NCBI GenBank assembly: GCA_000934455.1
Contig: KN882847.1
Location: forward strand, 120,074-153,448
DNA: 33,375 bases
Origin: Apostichopus parvimensis
Lineage: Eukaryota > Echinodermata > Holothuroidea > Aspidochirotida > Stichopodidae
Reading direction: 5' to 3'
In this document: positions 28,454 through 33,375 of the stretch, in pieces
How positions within the stretch are numbered: position 1 is the first letter of the stretch
Layout: each line of letters opens with the position of its first letter
The notes under the pieces: model-generated
Seen by the model: the letters and a program-made list of their open reading frames with translations, nothing else
Database searches by the model: none
What the model was told of the DNA's origin: nothing
Made by a program: the position numbers and the translations under genes

Positions 28454-31400
28454 TTGTACTCTAGGGTACTTGTTAGAACTTTTGTGATGCTGAAAAAAAA
28501 TCTGCATGTGCCCAGTGGTTTATTTACTCAATTTTCTTGCATATGACAAAATGGGACCTCTGATGAATGACAACTACTGTTGTTTGGTATATTAAATGGT
28601 AGAATATATATGGTACAGAATACAGATATAATAGAAAACCTGCTTAGTCATTGGAAACTCAAGAGAATCCAATTCTATATCCAAACTGTAAACATTTCCC
28701 CTTGGCTTTGTAAAATTGTAATATTACTCTTTCTATTAAATCTTTTTTTGTACTCATGTCATCCACATATATATCAGCTACAATTTACCAACTGTTTGCT
28801 TTTCTCCCTTTATCACAGTCTAGGCAAACATAAATCATATTTTCAATCGTACTTGATCCTTCAAACCCCACGTCCTATTCTTAAATGACTTCTTTTATGG
28901 TTTACATATATTCCTTTGAATTTGACAAATTGTTCATTTTCATCATGTAATTATTTTTTTATTTTTTTTATTTTTTATTATTATTATTATCCATTTTCTC
29001 TCCTGTTGTAAGGTCCACGTAATTACAGTGTATTGAACCTATGTAATTTACAGTACTATACTCATATTTGTCAGCAGCGAGCATTGTTTTGCCTGCTGTG
29101 ATAATTGGCACTCTGTCATTGTATTTCACTGACTGTTTCCTAGAAACCAAAATGGAATAGTTTCGTTCCTGAAGCTATTAATATCTGTGAATGGATTACA
29201 AATTGACGACGCTCTTGTCACATTCATTACTGTATGTGAAGATAAACGCTGTAATGTTCTATATATCATAGTTAGTAATATTACTGTACACTCCCCAAGT
29301 ATCATTTATAGTTTCTAGACTTAAGAAACTGATCTGACATTTATGTGCTCTTTATGATAAAGGCCTCTTAATTTTTTTTTCATTTTCTGTTTTGGTCAAA
29401 TTTTGAGAGAAATCAATAGTTAGAATTGAGTTCAAGGGCTAAACCTGGGAGCTGTTACCCTGGTAACAGTACCATGTTAAAGCACAGAATCACAAGGTTC
29501 AAGGTGAGGAAAAAAATGGTAGTTAAATATATACATGATTTACATGCTGTGAACAGTAAAGTGTTTACAGAGACAGGTCATTCAAAGGGTTTGATGGATT
29601 GATGGCTGACCAGGGATTTAAATTAGGGAGAAAAAGAAACCCACACTCACTTTACTGATCAATATATACAATGAAGGGAGGTGTCACTGTCTAGTAAACT
29701 GTAAAATATTGCATTAGTGTTGACCACACATAAGTGAAAGAACTTCCTGTTTGGTTAGTGCAGGGAGTTGTTATGGAACTCCCTGGTTAGTGTTAGTGAT
29801 AATTCCTGAATGAGGTATGTGTAAGAGCCTGGGGATTTGAGGTGGCATAGATATATATATGCATGACTCAGGATTTGTAAAGAGTAAATTACTAGTGAAT
29901 AATATGCATGTAGGGCTATGCATGAACACACAACATTCAATTGGCACTCTCTCTGATATACAAACACACGTGTTCGGTTTGTTCTGAAATTGGCTTTATT
30001 AAATCTTTTAAAGTTAGTAGAATAGTTATTGTACAAACACAATGGCATCATTTAATGTGGATTGTGTGGGAACGCTTCTCTTGTACAAACTTTGTGGCCA
30101 GTTGAAAGTTTAAGGTGTTGACTTTGCATTCACAATACTCAGGTGTATATTAAGTTAAATATCAAATATTGCATGCAAGAGCCTGCCACTGGATGTGGTA
30201 ACATTTTATGTTGAGGTAAGTACTGTAGGACCATTATTAAGTGTTTGCTTAAGTATGTAGGATTTACTGATCAGCTAAGCACTGTGTATAGTAAAAAGGC
30301 TTCATAGTTGACTCACCTTCGTAATTGACACACCTTCAAATATTACTAGCAACGATACAGTAGGCAACCTAAACTTTTTGCATTCAAGCAGAGTTACATT
30401 TTTCATGAGCTTGAAACCATTTCAGGTATATGTGCTGATCAAATTGTTTTTTGTTTTTTTAAGCTTTTTACGCACTCCCCCCAGTTTTGCATGTTTTTGG
30501 GGCATTTGGAAATCTTACTCTCTTTAAAATAACCAAAATTACCTCAATGTAATACCACTACTCTCTGGGACCTGAGCTAAGAGGCGCAGAGCATAGCAAA
30601 CAGCATCCAAAGTCAATGGATGTATACTTAGGCCTACTCAACAGTTAGCTATCGACAAATGTGTCAATTTAGGGGGTATGTAAGAACTTGACACAGCAGA
30701 CATTTTGTGGTCAAATTCTGCTCAATTGTATGTTGCATATGCACAGAACAATAAATATTTTGAGATCATTACATTTTCTGAGGAACAGCACATATATAGA
30801 AAATGCATACAGTTGAGTGATTTGGATTTTTCATTGATAGGCATCGTTATTCAAATCCTTATGTGTGCGTCACCTATGAACAGAAAGTGTGATTTTACTT
30901 GTGTGCATGTGATTAATGTGTGAAATTATTAAAACTGTATCAGTGTGACAACATTTTCACTACCCATCATAATCACTGATTTCCTCCCAGTATCCCTATT
31001 TGGTGTTCATAGGAATGGGGGAATTGTTTTTCTTTTTCTGTTGGTGGCTATCTGGATTTGATCAGTTTTGCAATCTCTGTTTGACTAAACTCTTAAATGG
31101 TCTGGGAAACTGGACAGAAATTTTTTACCAGCTGTAAGAAGCAGGTGGCTTATGGTTTGGACCAAAGCCAAAAGTATGGCCATCACCAAACCTAAACGTG
31201 TAATTAATTAATCAATTTTAATGATAAATTCTTGGGAACTCAAATCAATGAAAGCATATGTCCTATTGTCCTCACAGTGTGTAGGGATGGAATTATGGAA
31301 AAGTGATGTATTATCAAAACAAATAGAGAGTATAGTAGTTAAAAAGGATCTGAATATCCCGTATTTAGCGTACTTGAACTACTGTAGTTGTTACTAAAGC

Positions 31401-31680
31401 TAGGAGGGCTGTGGACATAAAATTCTCCTAAAGTACATCACACTTCCCAGAAAGATGTTAGTTAACATAAGTTGGACTTAGTAGCCCAAATACTGTATTT
31501 AAAGTCACAATTCTTTGCCTCACAGTAGAGGCTTACACAGTATCTGACTTAACTACTGAAGAGTAAGGAAACTGTACATACTGTAGTAGAGAGTTACATA
31601 TGGGGCTCTGAGAAATTAATATCTACAAAATACAAATAAATCAAAATTACAGTTATGCAATGTTTCCTAAAAAGGTAATG
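28454..31680. other. Intergenic, X-box but no gene seen
   Basis: AT-rich DNA with a T/ATT-rich stretch at 28950-28991, (AT)n near 29847, and the RFX-type X-box at 29454-29467. I could not support any exon or delimited transposon. Confidence 0.5.
29454..29467. promoter_or_regulatory. RFX X-box motif GTTACC-CT-GGTAAC
   Basis: Fits the full 14-bp X-box (GTNRCC, 0-3 bases, RGYAAC) and is a perfect inverted repeat: the palindrome extends to CTGTTACC/GGTAACAG, 8 bp each. RFX factors use such sites at ciliary and some other promoters. It is 2.7 kb upstream of the BRCT-gene start, too far for a classical promoter X-box unless another start site exists. Confidence 0.4.
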
Positions 31681-31886
31681 AAGGTGGTGTTGAAGAAGTT
31701 AGCATGCATAGACTCCGGATGTGTGACCTGGTTAATTCACTTTGGCTTCGTCTTTGAGGACATCGTATCTGTATGCTGCCGTGTTGGACGAATCTAACCG
31801 TAATAGTAATTACCGACTTAGCAATCCGCGTTACAGTCATTACCAGCTCTGCAATCTGCGGGCCCCCTCACAATTCTGCACGGTCG
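31680..31886 (+). other. Candidate non-coding 5' exon of the BRCT gene
   Basis: CpG-richer segment ending in a strong donor, CGGTCG|GTAAGAG (GT at 31887). A good acceptor cluster lies 250-270 bases downstream: TTCTTCCACCCTCATGCAG ending at 32140, with further AGs ending at 32146 and 32153. Splicing would put this non-coding segment directly before the exon with the likely start codon. It includes an imperfect ~30-bp direct repeat (31807-31862, TAATTACCGACTTAGCAATC-like). The 5' boundary is unknown. Confidence 0.3.
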
Positions 31887-32168
31887 GTAAGAGTGACTCC
31901 ATAGTTTTCCCCTTTCAGGAATCAACAAAGGAATGGGCTTAGTTTCTCCTCCAATGCTGGCAAGGTCAAATTCGCTAGATCTGGAAGTCTGGAACTAAGA
32001 AAGGTCATCGACACTTGTATGTCTGTCTGTGTTTAATATTTCTTCTGTTCTGGGAGATGTCCCAATCGTACCTGTAGAATTGTGTTGCAATAATTTCATA
32101 CAGACACAGTCACCTTCAATCTTCTTCCACCCTCATGCAGTTTCAGATAACAGGGTGTGACCAGAATC

Positions 32169-32300
32169 ATGGAGATCAACAGGTCGACAGACATCAGGGC
32201 GTGTAAGAGGCTGTTCCTGTTGACTGGATTTACCAGTGAAGAAAAGAGAACTTTGATGCAGATCATCGTTAAACTTGGGGGGAAATGGATCGACACCCTG
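32169..32300 (+). CDS. First coding exon of a BRCT-domain protein, SLF1-like
   Basis: ATG at 32169 in a strong context (A at -3, G at +4) opens 44 codons ending at donor CCCTG|GTAAGT in phase 0. An in-frame TAA at 32148-32150 lies just upstream, so the ATG is the natural start if the exon begins at 32141 or earlier. The peptide reads MEINRSTDIRACK and then RLFLLTGFTSEEK, RTLMQIIVKLGGKWIDTL. This is the beta1 (RLFLLTGF), alpha1 and GG turn of a BRCT domain. A BRCT within ten or so residues of the N-terminus, with TGF--EEK--L...KL, resembles SLF1 (ANKRD32), which recruits SMC5/6 to damaged chromatin (recalled, not searched). MCPH1 or another BRCT protein is possible. The remainder lies beyond the window, and I found no continuation exon before its end. 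Confidence 0.6.
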
Positions 32301-33375
32301 GTAAGTTCCCTAAATTTATGCGTTGATTCTTTTGACTCGTACTCCATATTTGTTAATTCTATTATAATTTTTTTTTTCTTACATGGTGCCAGGGCTATGC
32401 AATGCAATGTACTCAATCCTGCCTATATACATGTATCAGCACAGTTTGGGAGTGGTGAAGGAAATTTCCCACTGAATATCGTTGTTTGTTTTGGTCATTC
32501 TTCAGACATTCATTAATTTCTTCCTTGTAGTCCCAGTTTTTCATTTTTCGTTGCACTATAATGTGAATGATTATAAAGTGGGATTCTAGTAACCCTGCTT
32601 AATTCTGACAAAATTACAGGTTTTGCCCTGGCAGGAAAAAATGACTTCCATTATTTAGGCTTGCTGAACTGACTGTACATACTGCTGGTCCTAGCCTAAA
32701 CAAAAAAAGTAGAGAACAGCTCGACAAAATAGTTAAACTGTACGGTTCAATTTTGATCTAAAGGGTTGGTGAGGAGGCTGTACATGACTAAATAGTGTTT
32801 TGCACTCATCCTCTCACTCACCTTACCCAAATACTTCATAAAATCAGTTCTAACTTAAAACTTTGAACCTGGTGAGATCTTGTCTGATCCCATCGTTTTA
32901 CTGGACCACAATCAGCGATGCATGTTTTTCACTATTTATTGAAGCAATGTGGCTACATTTGAAGCAATGAAGCTTAGCAATCTGGAGGTTCCAGGTTCCA
33001 TCCGGCCGGGTCATTAGTAAGGTGGGTTTCTCATCGAAGAGCAATCTACTGTTTTCGCATCTGAAATGACTTTCTAAAATTGAAAAGATTCCAAATTTGA
33101 GTTAAAATGTTGAATTGGAAGCCATGCTATGTGTCGTTTGTAATCCATAAGCCCTTAAAGCCCTTGTGGGTTTCTTCCACATTTGTGGTCGCTGAAGTTT
33201 CATAAAAAAAATAACTGCTGATTATTATTATTTTATGATTATTATGATTATTATTATTATATCATTATTATATCATTATTATTAAAATAAAATAAAACTG
33301 TTAGCAAACTGCTTATCCACTAGAGAGCCTGTGTAATAGAATGTGTAAAAGTAAGTTGGCCTGACGTTTCGATCC
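32301..33375 (+). other. First intron of the BRCT gene, partial
   Basis: From the donor at 32301 to the window edge no further exon with a matching phase was recognised. A SINE-like segment lies at about 32946-33298. The rest is unremarkable. Confidence 0.5.
32946..33298 (+). mobile_element. Possible tRNA-derived SINE with ATT-rich tail
   Basis: TGGCTACATTTGA (A-box-like, ~32949) is followed about 45 bases later by GGTTCCATCC (B-box-like, ~32994). A ~220-bp body follows, and then an ATT/TTA microsatellite at about 33220-33298 as the 3' tail. The layout is that of a SINE, but the boxes are imperfect and no second copy is in the window. It is not related in sequence to the SINE at 3046. Confidence 0.3.

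Noticed and set aside
15377-30640. Repeated word AGGCCTA (for example near 15377, 21847, 23638, 23669, 24500, 30631)
   Set aside because: Six scattered occurrences are only modestly above chance for this composition and share no common flanks, so I treat it as background.
31919-32003. Possible coding exon between the 5' exon and the BRCT exon
   Set aside because: The acceptor is only 32 bases after the strong donor at 31887 and the donor (AAG|GTCATC) is weak. The only frame open to that donor gives an unfamiliar peptide, and the ATG at 32169 needs no coding exon before it.

Overview
The window looks like nuclear DNA of an animal, most likely a marine deuterostome invertebrate such as an echinoderm. 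This is an inference from three things: intron-rich genes with GT-AG introns, AT-rich non-coding DNA crowded with short inverted-repeat DNA transposons and a tRNA-derived SINE, and the protein content. I see no bacterial or viral genes, rRNA genes or CRISPR array. Nearly all short open frames in the window are chance frames or lie inside repeats.

Left part (833-14754, + strand): the C-terminal half of a RIM-binding protein gene (RIMBP2/RIM-BP family, a presynaptic active-zone scaffold). Eight exons join in a consistent frame into 603 residues plus a stop codon. In order they encode an acidic Ser-rich linker, a Ser/Arg/Pro/Gln-rich linker, SH3 domain II, a short linker, SH3 domain III, and a basic Lys-rich C-terminal tail. 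The N-terminal part of the protein (in relatives, SH3-I and the fibronectin III repeats) must lie upstream of the window. A 3' UTR probably runs to about 15.7 kb.

The most unusual structure is inside this gene. The last ~43 bases of the SH3-II exon, together with its 5' splice site and ~25 bases of intron, are reiterated 18 times as a ~68-bp tandem array (4467-5684). Fourteen copies keep an identical GTAAGC donor. A second intron (1744-2480) carries an independent tandem duplication that also copies its 5' splice site. This gene therefore has two arrays of reiterated donor sites.

Right part (about 15.7-31.6 kb): a gene-poor interval that I read as an intergenic transposon-rich region. I could define these elements from their termini: a hAT-type element with a perfect 8-bp target duplication (24289-24665), a 440-bp fold-back element with 16-bp tandem repeats in its arms and an 8-bp duplication (27149-27588), two copies of a TTAA-flanked MITE (25960-26334 and 28166-28453), a MITE with perfect 14-bp termini (22296-22679), and a decayed hAT-like piece (25495-25859). 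A further hAT-like remnant (11284-11656) and two related tRNA-SINE copies (3046-3287 and 8160-8333) sit in RIM-BP introns. Candidate regulatory sites are an E2F-like site plus a perfect CRE near 21.0-21.3 kb, a CpG-dense patch at 23.34-23.43 kb and a full RFX X-box at 29454.

Right end (32169-32300, + strand): the probable first coding exon of a BRCT-domain protein. It most resembles the N-terminal BRCT of SLF1 (the SMC5/6-recruiting DNA-repair factor) and continues beyond the window. A plausible non-coding 5' exon with a strong donor ends at 31886. RIM-BP (synapse) and the BRCT gene (genome maintenance) have no evident functional link; they are simply neighbours.
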